From the NCBI RefSeq assembly GCF_012910905.1, contig NZ_WTVN01000020.1, forward strand, positions 26,281-90,280: DNA of 64,000 bases. Reading direction: 5' to 3'. The stretch is from Aromatoleum toluvorans (GTDB lineage: Bacteria; Pseudomonadota; Gammaproteobacteria; Burkholderiales; Rhodocyclaceae). The position numbers and the translations under genes were made by a program. The notes beneath the pieces were generated by a model. That model saw only the letters and a program-made list of their open reading frames with translations, was not told the DNA's origin and searched no databases. Numbering within the stretch: position 1 is the stretch's first letter; every line of letters begins with the position of its first letter. Positions 24,801-33,742 of the stretch are shown here, one piece after another.

Positions 24801-25759
24801 AGCCAGTTGCCGTCCGGCGTGACCATCTTCCACCACGCCAGGTTGTCGAGCGCCGTGCCCCACAGCACGGCCTTTTTGCCGCCGGCGTTCATCGCGATGT
24901 TGCCGCCGATGCACGACGCGGACGCCGAGGTCGGGTCGACCGCGAACACGCGCCCCGCGAGGCCCGCGGCTTCCGACACGCGCTCGGTGACGACGCCCGC
25001 GCCGGTGCGGATCGTCATGTAGGGCAGCGTCGGCTTGCCGTCGAGGCCGGGCAGCAGCGTTTCCTCGACCGCGCCGATGTCGATCAGCTTCTCGGTGTTG
25101 ATCACCACCGAGCGCGCATCGAGCGGCACGGCGCCGCCGGTGTAGCCGGTGCCGCCGCCGCGCGGGATGATCGTGAGGCCCAGCTCGATGCAGCTCTTCA
25201 CCAGCGGCGCCATCTCCTCTTCGGTATCGGGGCAGAGGACGACGAAGGGGTATTCGACGCGCCAGTCGGTCGCGTCGGTGACGTGCGAGACGCGCGCGTG
25301 GCCGTCGAAGCAGATGTTGTCGCGCCGGGTGTGGCGGGCGAGCGCCTTGAGCGTCTTCCTGCGCAGCGCCTCGGTGTCGGTGAAGAAGGCGGCGAAGCGG
25401 TCGACGGCGGCATGCGCGACGACGACGAGGCTCGCGACCTTCTCGCTGCGTTCCGGGTCTTCACCCGCGCTCTCCTCGCGGCGCTTCTCGACTTCGCGCA
25501 GCCGGTGGCGCAGCGCCTCGATCAGCGCGTTGCGCCGCTCGGGGTTTTCGAGGAGGTCGTCCTGCAGGTAGGGGTTGCGCTGCACGACCCAGATGTCGCC
25601 CAGCACCTCGTACAGCATCCGCGCCGAACGCCCGGTCACGCGTTCCTCGCGCAGCGCGTTCAGCGCTTGCCACGCCTCGTCGCCGAGCAGGCGGATGACG
25701 ATCTCGCGGTCGGAGAACGACGTGTAGTTGTAGGGAATCTCGCGCAGGCGTTGGGTCAT
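21872..25759 (-). CDS. Large FAD/Fe-S dehydrogenase (DUF3683; D-2-hydroxyacid type)
   Basis: A 1295-residue fusion. Residues 1-170 are the DUF3683 extension. A VAO-type FAD domain follows ([13 protein letters not shown] near 200-209, then [13 protein letters not shown] and [13 protein letters not shown] typical of the FAD-oxidase C domain). Two [4Fe-4S] clusters lie near 830 ([11 protein letters not shown]) and 896 ([14 protein letters not shown]), and CCG cysteine-rich repeats near the C-terminus (YLCCGYP, SCGTC, RCCGESG). It resembles D-lactate, glycolate or D-2-hydroxyglutarate dehydrogenases that pass electrons to the respiratory chain. A TACAAT -10 candidate lies at 25800-25795. ATG 25759 is preferred over the upstream 25816. 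Confidence 0.88.
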   Translation of the reverse strand: MTQRLREIPYNYTSFSDREIVIRLLGDEAWQALNALREERVTGRSARMLYEVLGDIWVVQRNPYLQDDLLENPERRNALIEALRHRLREVEKRREESAGEDPERSEKVASLVVVAHAAVDRFAAFFTDTEALRRKTLKALARHTRRDNICFDGHARVSHVTDATDWRVEYPFVVLCPDTEEEMAPLVKSCIELGLTIIPRGGGTGYTGGAVPLDARSVVINTEKLIDIGAVEETLLPGLDGKPTLPYMTIRTGAGVVTERVSEAAGLAGRVFAVDPTSASASCIGGNIAMNAGGKKAVLWGTALDNLAWWKMVTPDGNWLEVERLDHNFGKIHDQETVHFRLRRFDAKSYALLGEETLTMPGASCRKTGLGKDVTDKFLGGVPGVQKEGTDGLIVAARWVLHKMPPVTRTVCLEFFGQVREAVPAIVEITDWFKPGAEGNRLGVQLAGLEHLDERYVKAVGYTTKAKRHGRPKMVLIGDIVGHDEASVMTAASEVVRMCNVRAAEGFIAVSPEQRKRFWLDRSRTAAISRHTNAFKVNEDVVIPLPRMGDYCDGIERINIELSTQNKLELCDALSEFLQGELPLDQGDANLSSDELIGDRRQAALDYIASVRRRWQWLLDHLDLPLAEAEAQFAEFGVHPGELTNRAANPRLFHRLQDYSVRTSWKSELKPRLDKIFDGVVFRQVLARIEEVHQEVLRGRVFVALHMHAGDGNVHTNIPVNSDHYDMLQTANRAVDRIMALARSLDGVISGEHGIGITKLDYLTDEEMANFWAYKQKVDPEGRFNRGKLQRGGNLHNAYTPSFNLMGHESLIMEQTEIGDIAHDIKDCLRCGKCKPVCSTHVPRANLLYSPRNKILSTSLLIEAMLYEEQTRRGVSLAHWAEFEDVADHCTVCHKCEKPCPVDIDFGDVSIKMRNLLRKQGKKSFNPGKAAAMAFLTAKDPATIKLIRSGMIDLGYKAQRFAHKVGKSLGLIQSQVKAPPATLGKPPIKAQVIHFINKPMPGNLPKRTSRALLDIEDDKVIPVIRNPQVKRDESEAVFYFPGCGSERLFSQVGLATQAMLYQVGATTVLPPGYLCCGYPQTAAGEEDKGQQITTDNRVLFHRVANTLNYLDIKTVIVSCGTCMDQLQKYQFEKIFPGCRLLDIHEYLMEKGVKLEGITGTKYMYHEPCHTPMKVHSGIKVANELMGTRVDLSDRCCGESGTLAVARPDISTQVRFRKQQEIEKGAAALRDGGHDPVKILTSCPSCLQGLHRYTNDAGGVEADYIVVEIAKHVLGENWMPEYVQRANSGGIERVLL

Positions 25760-25904
25760 GAGATGTTCCGGTACCGGACAGCAGTGAACCGCAAATTGTA
25801 ACTTACTGCGGTGCAATAGAAGGCTTCTTTAAGCCCTTGAAGCCCGTAGGGGCTTGATTTTGCGGGGTGTCGGCGTGGATGAGACAGGCGCAGGCCGGGA
25901 AGAT

Positions 25905-26264
25905 TCAGTTCTGCTGCGACACCGCCGCGACGAGGGCGATTTCGACGCGCCAGCCGGCGCGGGCGAGCGCGGCGACCTGCACGCAGGCGCGCGAGGGCGC
26001 CGTGCCGGCGGGCAGCCACGCGTCCCACACGGCGTTCATGGCGTCGTAGTCGGCCATGTCGGTGAGGTAGATCGTCGCCGACAGCAGGCGGTCGCGCGCG
26101 CTGCCGGCCTGGGCGAGCAGGCGGTCGAAGCTCGCGAGGATCTCGCGCGTCTGCGTGGCGGCGTCGGCGTCCTCGCTGGCGGGGACTTCGACGATCCAGG
26201 CGGTGCCGTTGTGAATGACGATATCGGAGTAGCGGGCGGTGGTGCCGTGACGTTGGATGCTCAT
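25905..26264 (-). CDS. RidA/YjgF-family protein
   Basis: A 119-residue protein starting MSIQRHGTTARYSDIVIHNG. It has the family's LLSATIYLTDMADYDAMNAVWDAW and the conserved arginine in SRACVQVAAL. Canonical RidA hydrolyses reactive enamines and imines, but several subfamilies exist and this one is not assigned. It lies 15 bp after the VTT-domain gene. Confidence 0.9.
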   Translation of the reverse strand: MSIQRHGTTARYSDIVIHNGTAWIVEVPASEDADAATQTREILASFDRLLAQAGSARDRLLSATIYLTDMADYDAMNAVWDAWLPAGTAPSRACVQVAALARAGWRVEIALVAAVSQQN

Positions 26265-26279
26265 CGGAATGCGGGAGGT

Positions 26280-26699
26280 TCAGGTGACGGAAAAGGCGAT
26301 CAGCGCGTAGCGTAGCAGCTTGCCGAGCCCCATCCACAGCAGGCAGGGCAGCCAGGCGAGGCGCAGCCAGCCGGCGGCGGCGCACAGCGCGTCGCCGAAG
26401 ACGGGCGCCCATGACAGCAGCAGCGCCGGTGCGCCGTGACGGCGCACCCAGTCGAGGCGGGTGGTGTCGGCGCGTTGCGGCAGCAGGCGTGCGAGGCCCC
26501 AGGTGCTCATGCCGCCCAGCGTGTTGCCGAGCGTCGCGAGCGCGAGCGCGGGGGCGAGCTGCTCCGGGCGCAGCTTCAGCACGCCGGCGAGCACCAGCTC
26601 GGAGCCGCCCGGCAGCAGCGTCGCGGACAGGAAGCTCGCGAGGAAGAGGGCGGCCAGCCCGCCGTCGGGGCCGGGGTCGATCAGGGCAAGGAAGTCCAT
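26280..26699 (-). CDS. YqaA-like VTT/DedA-family membrane protein
   Basis: A 139-residue membrane protein with LFLASFLSATLLPGGSELVL, the SxxxxPGxSE pattern of small VTT/SNARE-associated proteins such as YqaA, then LGNTLGGMSTWGLARLLP. DedA-superfamily proteins are implicated in lipid flipping. ATG at 26699 is chosen because the frame upstream lacks family character. Confidence 0.85.
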   Translation of the reverse strand: MDFLALIDPGPDGGLAALFLASFLSATLLPGGSELVLAGVLKLRPEQLAPALALATLGNTLGGMSTWGLARLLPQRADTTRLDWVRRHGAPALLLSWAPVFGDALCAAAGWLRLAWLPCLLWMGLGKLLRYALIAFSVT

Positions 26700-26742
26700 C
26701 TGCGGCGCTGCGGACGGTGGCGCCCGCAGCGTAGGCGGGCGG

Positions 26743-27600
26743 TTACACGATCTCGATGAACACCAGCTCGGGCTCGATTTCGTTCGCGACGAAGCCGCAG
26801 CCGATGCGGCCGCTGCCCGTGAGCACGATCTCCGCCCCCTTGATGCAGCGCTCGGTGCCGCCGTCCTCGGCGAAGTAGGTGCCATTGGTGCTCTGGTCGA
26901 TCAGCACGAAGCCCTCGCGCCGGCGTTCGATGCGCGCGTGCTGGCGCGAGGCGCGCGGGTCGGCGATCACGACATCGTTGCCGAGTTCGCGCCCGAACAG
27001 CACGACCGGCCGTGATTCGTCGACGACCAGCGTTTCCTCGCCGTGGCGCACGCACGCGCGTTGCATGATCGGCCGCTCGGCCGGCCGCTCGACCGGCACC
27101 GAGGCAGGCTGGCGCGCGATCGTGAAGGCGGTGAAGCCCAGTCCGGCGAGGGCGGGATCGCGCGAGGGCGCGGCGGCCACGAACTGGCGCGAGGCCGATG
27201 ACAACCGGGCGACGACGGCTTCGCTCGCCAGCGCCTGCCCCGGCTTGGCGATTTCGGCCAGGTGCAGGGCGCCGACTTCGGCTTCGCCCGATTCGTCCGC
27301 GCCGAAGTGCAGGCCGACGCAGATCGTCATGCGCAGGCCGCGCAGCGGCGGCAGGCTCTGCACGCGCTCGAGCATTTCGCAACTGGCGGAGATGGCATCG
27401 TCGGTGCGCGGGAACACGGCGCGGATGCGTGCGCTACCGCGGCGCAGCGCCGTGCCGCCCTTCGCCTCGATCGCGCGGTCGACGCGATTCAGGCAGCGTT
27501 CCAGCGCGTGTTTCGCCTCTGCGGCGTCCAGGGCGTCGGTGAGGCGATCGACCCCGGGGATCTCGGCGACGAGGACGCACACATTGTTCGGCTGGGCCAT
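26743..27600 (-). CDS. Degenerate class III cyclase-like/FHA fusion protein
   Basis: A 285-residue protein. Residues 5-150 resemble an adenylate/guanylate cyclase homology domain. The two metal-binding aspartates are replaced (E13 in LVAEIPGVD; S56 in GSARIRAVFP), so cyclase activity is unlikely. Residues 205-270 form an FHA phosphothreonine-binding domain (VVLFGRELGNDVVIADPRAS, RQHARIE, STNGTYF). It may sense phosphoproteins or act as a scaffold. The ATG at 27600 has an AGG site close upstream. There is no serine/threonine kinase gene nearby. Confidence 0.8.
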   Translation of the reverse strand: MAQPNNVCVLVAEIPGVDRLTDALDAAEAKHALERCLNRVDRAIEAKGGTALRRGSARIRAVFPRTDDAISASCEMLERVQSLPPLRGLRMTICVGLHFGADESGEAEVGALHLAEIAKPGQALASEAVVARLSSASRQFVAAAPSRDPALAGLGFTAFTIARQPASVPVERPAERPIMQRACVRHGEETLVVDESRPVVLFGRELGNDVVIADPRASRQHARIERRREGFVLIDQSTNGTYFAEDGGTERCIKGAEIVLTGSGRIGCGFVANEIEPELVFIEIV

Positions 27601-27724
27601 GACCTGTGTTTCCTTGCTGTGGCGGTTCGGCTGCGGGGCAGCCGGGCGATGCATGAGCGGTATTCTCCGGGCCGGATGATGATCGTCAACCGGCGCCGAC
27701 GGCGCAAGCTGTCGTCATGGGCGC

Positions 27725-28684
27725 TCAGCCCTCGTCCGTGAAGTCGCTTACGATGGAAATGACATTGTTCTTGAGCGGCAGTTCGGGGCGGTCGAAGGCG
27801 ATGTCGCCCTCGGCGACCGGCGTGTCGCGCGTCAGGCTGCGGAAATCGAACAGCGTGTTGTCCGCGAGGTGCGAAGGCACGACCTGGGTCATCGCGGTCG
27901 CGATCGACTCGATACGCCCCGGGAACTCGCGCCCCCAGGCCTGCAGCATGTTCTTGATCTGCTTGCGCTGCGCGTTCTCCTGCGAGCCGCACAGGTTGCA
28001 CGGGATGATGGGGAAATCCATCGTGCGCGCGAAGCGGGCGATGTCGTTCTCGGTGCAGTAGGCGAGCGGGCGGATTACGACGTGCTCGCCGTTGTCGCTG
28101 ACGAGCTTCGGAGGCATCGACTTCAGCTTGCCGCCGAAGAACATGTTGAGGAACAGCGTCTCGATCATGTCGTCGCGGTGGTGGCCGAGCGCGATGCGCG
28201 TCGCGCCGATCTCCTTCGCGACGCGGTAGATGATGCCGCGGCGCAGGCGCGAGCACAGCGAGCAGGTGGTCTTGCCCTCGGGGATCTTGTCCTTGACGAT
28301 CGAGTAGGTGTCCTCGGTGACGATGCGGTACTCGATGCCGATCGACTCGAAGTAGGCCGGCAGCACGTCGGCGGGAAAGCCCGGCTGCTTCTGGTCGAGG
28401 TTCATCGCGACGATGCGGAAATCCACCGGCGCGCGCTCGCGCAGCGCCATCAGGCAGGACAGCAGCGTGTAGGAGTCCTTGCCGCCCGAGACGCACACGA
28501 GCACGGTGTCGCCTTCGCCGATCATGTTGAAGTCCGCGATCGCCTTGCCGACGCTGCGCTCGAGCTTCTTCTTCAGGCGCAGGAAGGTGTTGGAGAAGCG
28601 CGCATCGCTGGCGACGGCGGAGGGGCCGGGGAGGGCGTCGGCGGGCGGGAGGGCTGCCTCGGTGGCAGCGGTGGGGGCGTTCAC
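27725..28684 (-). CDS. ttcA: tRNA 2-thiocytidine synthetase TtcA
   Basis: A 319-residue PP-loop ATPase that makes 2-thiocytidine at position 32 of certain tRNAs. It carries [13 protein letters not shown] (PP-loop) and two CxxC pairs (CSLC, CNLC) that hold the Fe-S cluster. [20 protein letters not shown] is family-specific. A GTG at 28684 has an AGGA site seven bases upstream and is preferred over the in-frame TTG at 28702. Confidence 0.95.
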   Translation of the reverse strand: MNAPTAATEAALPPADALPGPSAVASDARFSNTFLRLKKKLERSVGKAIADFNMIGEGDTVLVCVSGGKDSYTLLSCLMALRERAPVDFRIVAMNLDQKQPGFPADVLPAYFESIGIEYRIVTEDTYSIVKDKIPEGKTTCSLCSRLRRGIIYRVAKEIGATRIALGHHRDDMIETLFLNMFFGGKLKSMPPKLVSDNGEHVVIRPLAYCTENDIARFARTMDFPIIPCNLCGSQENAQRKQIKNMLQAWGREFPGRIESIATAMTQVVPSHLADNTLFDFRSLTRDTPVAEGDIAFDRPELPLKNNVISIVSDFTDEG

Positions 28685-28741
28685 GGCGGAATCCTGCGAC
28701 AAAAACGAGCGGAATTATACCTTTCGGCAGAGTGCGTCAGC

Positions 28742-29488
28742 TCAGAGATGCGCGCTGCGGCCGCCGTCGACGGCGAGGATCTGCCCGGTGATGTAGGGCG
28801 CGTCGAGCAGCAGGAAGCGCACCGTGCGGGCGATGTCGGCGGGGCTGCCGGGACGGCCCAGCAGCGTGTGGCGCACGATCTCGTCCCGTTCGGCGGTGGT
28901 GAACTGGCCGTCCTCGGGCCAGTCGACCGGGCCGGGCGACACGCCGTTCACGCGCACCTCGGGTGCGAGCTCGATCGCCAGGGCCCGGGTCAGGCCCAGC
29001 AGGCCGGCCTTCGCCGCGCAGTACAGCGGGTAATGGCGCAGGGGGCGCTCGGCGTGGATGTCGACGATGTTCACGATCGCGCCGCGCGCCGCGCGCAGTG
29101 CCGGCGCGAGGGCCTGCGACAGGAACAGCGGGCCTTTCAGGTTCGAGCCGATGAGGTCGGTCCACGCCGCCGCGTCGATCCGGCCGATCGGCGTCGCGAA
29201 GAAGCTCGAGGCGTTGTTCACCAGCGCGTCGAGGCGGCCGTGGCGCGCCAGCAGCGCGTCGGCGAGCGCCTCGGGGGCGCCGTCGTCCTTCAGGTCGGCG
29301 CGTACGGTCGAGGCCGAATCCGGGCGCGTGCGGTTCAGGTCGGCGGCGAGCGCTTCGGCGTCGGCCGACGAGCTGCGGTAGTGCAGCACGACGTCGGCAC
29401 CGCCGGCGTGCAGCGTGCGCGCGATGTCGGCGCCGACGCGCCGCGCGGCGCCGGTGATGAGGATGACGGGTCGATCTTGTGCGTTCAT
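28742..29488 (-). CDS. Pteridine reductase-like SDR (FolM/PTR1 type)
   Basis: A 248-residue short-chain dehydrogenase. VILITGAARRVGADIARTL has the TGAARRVG form of pteridine reductases, DALVNNASSFFATPIG follows, and the catalytic YCAAKAG has Tyr and Lys four apart. It probably reduces dihydrofolate, dihydromonapterin or biopterin with NADPH. It is divergent from the MidA-like gene and 57 bp upstream of ttcA on the same strand. Confidence 0.87.
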   Translation of the reverse strand: MNAQDRPVILITGAARRVGADIARTLHAGGADVVLHYRSSSADAEALAADLNRTRPDSASTVRADLKDDGAPEALADALLARHGRLDALVNNASSFFATPIGRIDAAAWTDLIGSNLKGPLFLSQALAPALRAARGAIVNIVDIHAERPLRHYPLYCAAKAGLLGLTRALAIELAPEVRVNGVSPGPVDWPEDGQFTTAERDEIVRHTLLGRPGSPADIARTVRFLLLDAPYITGQILAVDGGRSAHL

Positions 29489-29583
29489 CTTGAGCTGCGT
29501 TTCAGAATGCCCTGGTGCGGCACCGCGGGCATGGGGACTGCGGTGTGCCGGTTAGAATACGCGTTTTCCGTTTCACTTCGCCC

Positions 29584-30744
29584 ATGTCCCTTCCCGAACC
29601 TTCGGCCGACGCGCTCGACCAGAGCACGCGCCTACTCCGTACGATCACCGCCGCCATTGCCGAAGCGGGCGGCTGGATCCCGTTCTCGCGTTACATGGAA
29701 CTGGCGCTCTACGCGCCCGGCCTCGGGTATTACAGCGGCGGGGCGCGAAAGTTCGGTCCCGGCGGCGACTTCATCACGTCGCCGGAGCTCACGCCGCTAT
29801 TCGGCCAGGCGCTCGCGGCGCAGGTCGAGCAGGTGATGCGCGCAGCCGCGCCGCACGTGATCGAGGTCGGCGCCGGCACGGGGCTGCTCGCCGCCGACCT
29901 GCTGCTCGAACTCGAGCGCCGCGGCTGCGTGCCGGAAAGCTACGGCATCCTCGAGGTCTCGGGCGAACTGCGCGAGCGCCAGTTCGACACGCTGGCGGCG
30001 AAGGCGCCGCATCTCGCGTCGCGCGTCCAATGGCTCGATGCGCTGCCCGAGCGCTTCGCCGGCGCGGTGGTCGCGAACGAGGTGCTCGACGTGATGCCGG
30101 TGCATCTGGTCGCGACGCGCGGCGATGCCCTGTTCGAGCGTGGCGTCGCGGTCGACGACCAGGGCGTGCTGCGCTGGGCCGATTCGCCCGCCACCGGGGC
30201 GGTCGCCGGGGCCGCCGCGGCACTCGATCTGCCGCGCGCGGACAGCGCCGAGTATGTTACCGAGATCAACCTGGCCGCGCGCGCGTGGATCGGCGAATGG
30301 GCCGCGCGGCTCGAACGCGGCGCGCTGCTGCTGATCGACTACGGCTATCCGCGCGCCGAGTACTACCTGCCCTCGCGTTCGAGCGGCACGCTGCTGTGCT
30401 ACTACCGCCACAACGCGCATGCCGACCCCTTCCTGTGGCCGGGGCTCAACGACATCACCGCCTTCGTCGATTTCACCGCGGCCGCCGAAGCCGCCTTCGA
30501 CGCCGGGCTGGACGTGATGGGCTACACGAACCAGGCGGCCTTCCTGTTCAACTGCGGGGTGCTGGAGTGCCTCGCGCGGCGCGCGCCGGAGGAAAGCGCC
30601 GATTACATCCGCGCCGCACGCGCGGTGCAGCGCCTGACGACGCCGCAGGAGATGGGGGAACTGTTCAAGGTGCTCGCGCTGGGGCGCGGCATCGACGAAC
30701 CCTTGCTGGGTTTCATGCGCGGCGACCGCCTGCACGCGCTGTAG
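29584..30744 (+). CDS. MidA/NDUFAF7-family SAM-dependent methyltransferase
   Basis: A 386-residue protein starting MSLPEPSADALDQSTRLL. It has the family block IPFSRYMELALYAPGLGYYS, GDFITSPELTPLFGQALAAQ, a SAM-binding VIEVGAGTGLLAADLL, and ANEVLDVMPV. Mitochondrial NDUFAF7 methylates an arginine of complex I; the bacterial substrate is not established. The product LLIDYGYPRAEYYLP is also typical. Alone on the plus strand. Confidence 0.92.
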   Translation: MSLPEPSADALDQSTRLLRTITAAIAEAGGWIPFSRYMELALYAPGLGYYSGGARKFGPGGDFITSPELTPLFGQALAAQVEQVMRAAAPHVIEVGAGTGLLAADLLLELERRGCVPESYGILEVSGELRERQFDTLAAKAPHLASRVQWLDALPERFAGAVVANEVLDVMPVHLVATRGDALFERGVAVDDQGVLRWADSPATGAVAGAAAALDLPRADSAEYVTEINLAARAWIGEWAARLERGALLLIDYGYPRAEYYLPSRSSGTLLCYYRHNAHADPFLWPGLNDITAFVDFTAAAEAAFDAGLDVMGYTNQAAFLFNCGVLECLARRAPEESADYIRAARAVQRLTTPQEMGELFKVLALGRGIDEPLLGFMRGDRLHAL

Positions 30745-30834
30745 CGGCATGAGTCAGGCCGCCCGCGCGTCCCGGCGCGGGAAATCCGGCGCGCGCGCCG
30801 TCCCCACCGGCCGCGCGCGCAACACCTGCGTCGT

Positions 30835-31035
30835 TCATTCCTGGTAGCGGTACACCGCTGCGAGGAAACTCTCGACGTCGATCGCCGGCGTGTCCGGGGC
30901 GTGCTCGACTTCGTGCAGTTGCGCTGCGACTTCCGGCTGCGGCGGCAGCCAGTTCGCGTTCAGCACCTCGTCGCCGTACTCTTCCGGCGGCTCCGCGATC
31001 GCCTTGCCCGTCGTCATGTCCATGATGGTCACCAT
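30835..31035 (-). CDS. Small acidic protein of unknown function
   Basis: A 66-residue protein, MVTIMDMTTGKAIAEPPEEY onward, rich in Glu and Asp. A strong ribosome-binding site (GGAGG five bases before the ATG) and sensible codon use support it. I recognise no family. It stands alone between the methyltransferase (convergent end) and a region with a large inverted repeat at 31145-31186. Confidence 0.6.
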   Translation of the reverse strand: MVTIMDMTTGKAIAEPPEEYGDEVLNANWLPPQPEVAAQLHEVEHAPDTPAIDVESFLAAVYRYQE

Positions 31036-31144
31036 GTTGGCCTCCGCTTCGTGCTCGGGTGATCGGCTTTCCGGGTGATTTATCGGCAGCCGTCTCCGAT
31101 TCCTGAACCCTGTGCTCCGTATGTGCGGACGTACGTCTGGTTTT

Positions 31145-31186
31145 CAACTTCGGCGCGTCGCGGAACCGGGCGCTGCGCCGAAGTTG
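31145..31186. repeat. Long perfect inverted repeat in intergenic DNA
   Basis: CAACTTCGGCGC (31145-31156) and GCGCCGAAGTTG (31175-31186) are perfect 12-bp arms with an 18-bp GC-rich loop, between the alpha/beta hydrolase stop and the small acidic protein start. No T tract follows on either strand, so a simple terminator is unlikely. It could be an mRNA 3'-end structure or a dispersed palindromic element. Confidence 0.7.
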
Positions 31187-31253
31187 CCGGGGATGCCTCC
31201 TCGCATCCTTGCTTTCATCATGAATGGGAATGAGCACGATTTCCAGTGCGGGA

Positions 31254-32060
31254 TCAAACAATTTGTGTCGGAAGCCACGCGGCGATGTGGTCGGCGACCG
31301 TGCGCCAGTCCTGCTCCAGCATCACCCCGTGCCCGAGGCCGGGGAAGATGTGCGCGGGCGTGCCGTAGGTTGCCGCGGTCATGGATACCTGCGCGGGCGG
31401 AATGAGGTGGTCGTGCTCCGCGCCGAGGATCAGCATCGGCGGGCGGTGCATGCGGGTGGGCTGGGGCAGGTTGAACAGCGTCATGTCCCAGATCGCGCGG
31501 TGGGACTCCGGCTGGCACTGGCGGTAGTAGCGCATCAGCGCGTCGTCGGCGATGGGCTGGTGGAACAGCGCCTCGCGCAGGCTCTCGGGCTCGGGGTGGC
31601 CGCCGTTGAGCATGGCGTTGAGGTCGTTGACGAGATTGGGGCGGCTGAACATCAGCCCGAGCGCCGAGCCCATGAGCCCCTGCGGCGGCACCGAGCACAG
31701 CAGCACGGCGGCCGGCACGCCGGCGCGTTCCAGGTATTTCTGCACGATCATGCCGCCCATCGAATGGCCGATCAGCACCGGTTCGGCCGGAAGTCTTGAA
31801 ACAACTTGGGCGACGTCGCGCACGTAGTCGTCGATCGAATGCGTGTCGAGCGCGGCGCGCTTGCGGCTGCCGCCGTGCCCCGACAGCGAAACCGCGTAAC
31901 AGGAATAGCCGGCGTCGGCGAAATACGGCATGAAGTGCTCGTCCCAGCACCACGCCCCGGTGTAGGCGCCGTGGATGAACAGCAGCGGCGTTGCGAACGC
32001 CGGCTTGCCTGCCGGGCTGCGTGCGAGGACTTCGAGGTCTCCGAAGCGGTGGGCGTTCAT
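31254..32060 (-). CDS. Alpha/beta-fold hydrolase
   Basis: A 268-residue hydrolase. The nucleophile elbow GHSMGG is near residue 98, the oxyanion-hole HGAY segment in LLFIHGAYTGAWCWDEHFM, the acid in LILGAEHDHLIPP and the histidine in FPGLGHGVMLEQDW. The catalytic triad is complete. The substrate is unknown; esterases and C-C hydrolases share this fold. It is monocistronic. Confidence 0.88.
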   Translation of the reverse strand: MNAHRFGDLEVLARSPAGKPAFATPLLFIHGAYTGAWCWDEHFMPYFADAGYSCYAVSLSGHGGSRKRAALDTHSIDDYVRDVAQVVSRLPAEPVLIGHSMGGMIVQKYLERAGVPAAVLLCSVPPQGLMGSALGLMFSRPNLVNDLNAMLNGGHPEPESLREALFHQPIADDALMRYYRQCQPESHRAIWDMTLFNLPQPTRMHRPPMLILGAEHDHLIPPAQVSMTAATYGTPAHIFPGLGHGVMLEQDWRTVADHIAAWLPTQIV

Positions 32061-32275
32061 GCGCGAACCCCCGTCGTGCCGGGCGCGGACGAAAGGGGCG
32101 CAGGTACGAGCGCGGGGAGCGGGAAGGCGGCGTCACGTCGGGTGGACATCGGTCGGAGAGGGTGGTCGGTCATTCTTGGCATCGTGTTGTCGGAAATGAC
32201 GCCGCCGCGCGCGGACTGCACATTGCGAGCGCGCGGCGGGCCGGGTCTAATGTCCGCTTTTGCGCTGGAGCGGCC

Positions 32276-32470
32276 GTGCTGAAGTGGGTCGTGGTGGTCG
32301 TCCTGATGGTGCTGGTCACCGGCCTGTTCCGGCCCGGGCTGACGCGTCTGCGCTTCGGTCATCTGCCCGGGGACCTGCATTTTCGTCTGTTCGGACGCCC
32401 TTTCCATTTGCCATTTACCAGCACGATCCTGTTGTCGCTCCTCGCGTGGGCGATTTTGAGAGTTTTGTGA
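32276..32470 (+). CDS. DUF2905 small membrane protein
   Basis: A 64-residue protein with two hydrophobic segments around RLRFGHLPGDLHFRLFGRPF, the DUF2905 core. Function is unknown. The start is GTG with GGAG six bases upstream. Its stop is 21 bp from the cca stop (convergent). The 215-bp stretch upstream holds no other recognisable element. Confidence 0.82.
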   Translation: MLKWVVVVVLMVLVTGLFRPGLTRLRFGHLPGDLHFRLFGRPFHLPFTSTILLSLLAWAILRVL

Positions 32471-32491
32471 CTGCGCGCGGTACCGATCGTT

Positions 32492-33742
32492 TCATTCGGT
32501 CCCCGGTTTCCGGTCGGCAGCCGGGCGGGGCGCGGCGGACAGCGCCTTGACGGCAGCGACGCGGGCGGCGTGCACGCGCTGCGGAATCTGTGCCTTGTCG
32601 GTGCAGGCGCGTGCGATCGCGCCGGCGTCGATGCCCTGGATCGCGGCGAGCGCAGCGCGCCAGCGGTCCGCGCGCGGCGCATAGGGGGCCTCGCGGCCGG
32701 GGCGGCCGTGGTAGTCGCAGGCCGCGGCTTCCAGCAGCAGCGCGAACCGCTCGGGCCGGCGCAGCGCGTCGGCCGTTTCGAGCGCCTTGACGATGGTTTC
32801 CGGGCGTAATTTCGCCACTTGATGGAGGATGCCGTGCTCGCGCGCGAAGATCACCGCGAGGTCGCGGCAGTCGACCGGCGCGCGCAGGCGCTCGGACACC
32901 GCGCGCGCGCGGGTGGCGCTCTTCGCTTCGTGGCCGTAGTGGTGCGGCAGGATGTCGGCGGGCGTGTCGCCCTTGCCGAGGTCATGCATCAGGCAGGCCC
33001 AGCGCACGGCGAGCGGCTGCCGCGTTTTCGCCGCGTAGTCGAGCACCAGCAGCACGTGCTCGCCGGTGTCGACCTCGGGGTGGTGCTCCACCGGTTGCGG
33101 CACGCCGAACAGGCGCTCGACTTCCGGCAGGATGCGCGCGAGCGCGCCGCAGTCGCGCAGCACGCGCAGCATGCGCGAGGGGCGGTCTTCCATCAGCCCG
33201 CGCGCGAGCTCCTGCCACACGCGTTCGGCGACGAGGTGGTCGACCTCGCCGTTGTCGACCATCGTGCGCATCAGTGCGAGCGTCTCGGGTGCCACGCTGA
33301 AATCGCCGAAGCGTGCGGCGAAGCGCGCGACGCGCAGGATGCGCACCGGGTCCTCGGCGAAGGCGGGGCTCACGTGGCGGAACACGCGTGCGGCGAGATC
33401 GGCCTGGCCGCCGTAGGGGTCGATCAGCGTGCCGTCCTCGTCCGCGGCGATCGCGTTGATCGTGAGGTCGCGCCGCAGCAGGTCGTCTTCCAGCGTGACG
33501 TCCGGCGCCGTGTGCACGACGAAGCCGGTGTAGCCGCGCCCGCTCTTGCGCTCGGTGCGCGCGAGCGCGTATTCCTCGTTGGTCTGCGGATGCAGGAAGA
33601 CCGGGAAATCCTTGCCTACCGGGCGGAAACCGCGCGCGATCATCTCGTCGGGCGTTGCCCCGACGACGACCCAGTCGCGGTCCTGCACCGGCAGGCCAAG
33701 CAGGCGGTCGCGTACCGCCCCGCCGACAACATAGCAGCGCAT
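32492..33742 (-). CDS. cca: CCA-adding tRNA nucleotidyltransferase (multifunctional)
   Basis: A 416-residue enzyme that builds or repairs the 3' CCA of tRNAs. It begins MRCYVVGGAVRDRLLGLPVQ, has the nucleotidyltransferase acids in VQDRDWVVVG, RRDLTINAIA, and EDPVRILRVARFAARF. A C-terminal HD domain (HLLVLD-type EHVLLVLD, CLMHDLGKGDTP) gives the phosphatase/phosphodiesterase activity of gammaproteobacterial-type enzymes. The ATG overlaps the GST stop (TGATG). Confidence 0.95.
   Translation of the reverse strand: MRCYVVGGAVRDRLLGLPVQDRDWVVVGATPDEMIARGFRPVGKDFPVFLHPQTNEEYALARTERKSGRGYTGFVVHTAPDVTLEDDLLRRDLTINAIAADEDGTLIDPYGGQADLAARVFRHVSPAFAEDPVRILRVARFAARFGDFSVAPETLALMRTMVDNGEVDHLVAERVWQELARGLMEDRPSRMLRVLRDCGALARILPEVERLFGVPQPVEHHPEVDTGEHVLLVLDYAAKTRQPLAVRWACLMHDLGKGDTPADILPHHYGHEAKSATRARAVSERLRAPVDCRDLAVIFAREHGILHQVAKLRPETIVKALETADALRRPERFALLLEAAACDYHGRPGREAPYAPRADRWRAALAAIQGIDAGAIARACTDKAQIPQRVHAARVAAVKALSAAPRPAADRKPGTE

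Noticed and set aside
21731..25801. A 1356-codon open frame on the plus strand antisense to the FAD/Fe-S dehydrogenase
   Set aside because: It is a codon-bias shadow of a high-GC gene: composition is low-complexity (Arg, Ala, Val, His, Asp) with no domain. Similar long shadows lie opposite most genes here.
25831..25860. Paired AAGCCC/GGGCTT elements between ridA and the FAD/Fe-S dehydrogenase gene
   Set aside because: Stem is only 6 bp, alternative pairings compete and the short T tract follows it on the strand with no gene. Not convincing as a terminator or riboswitch.
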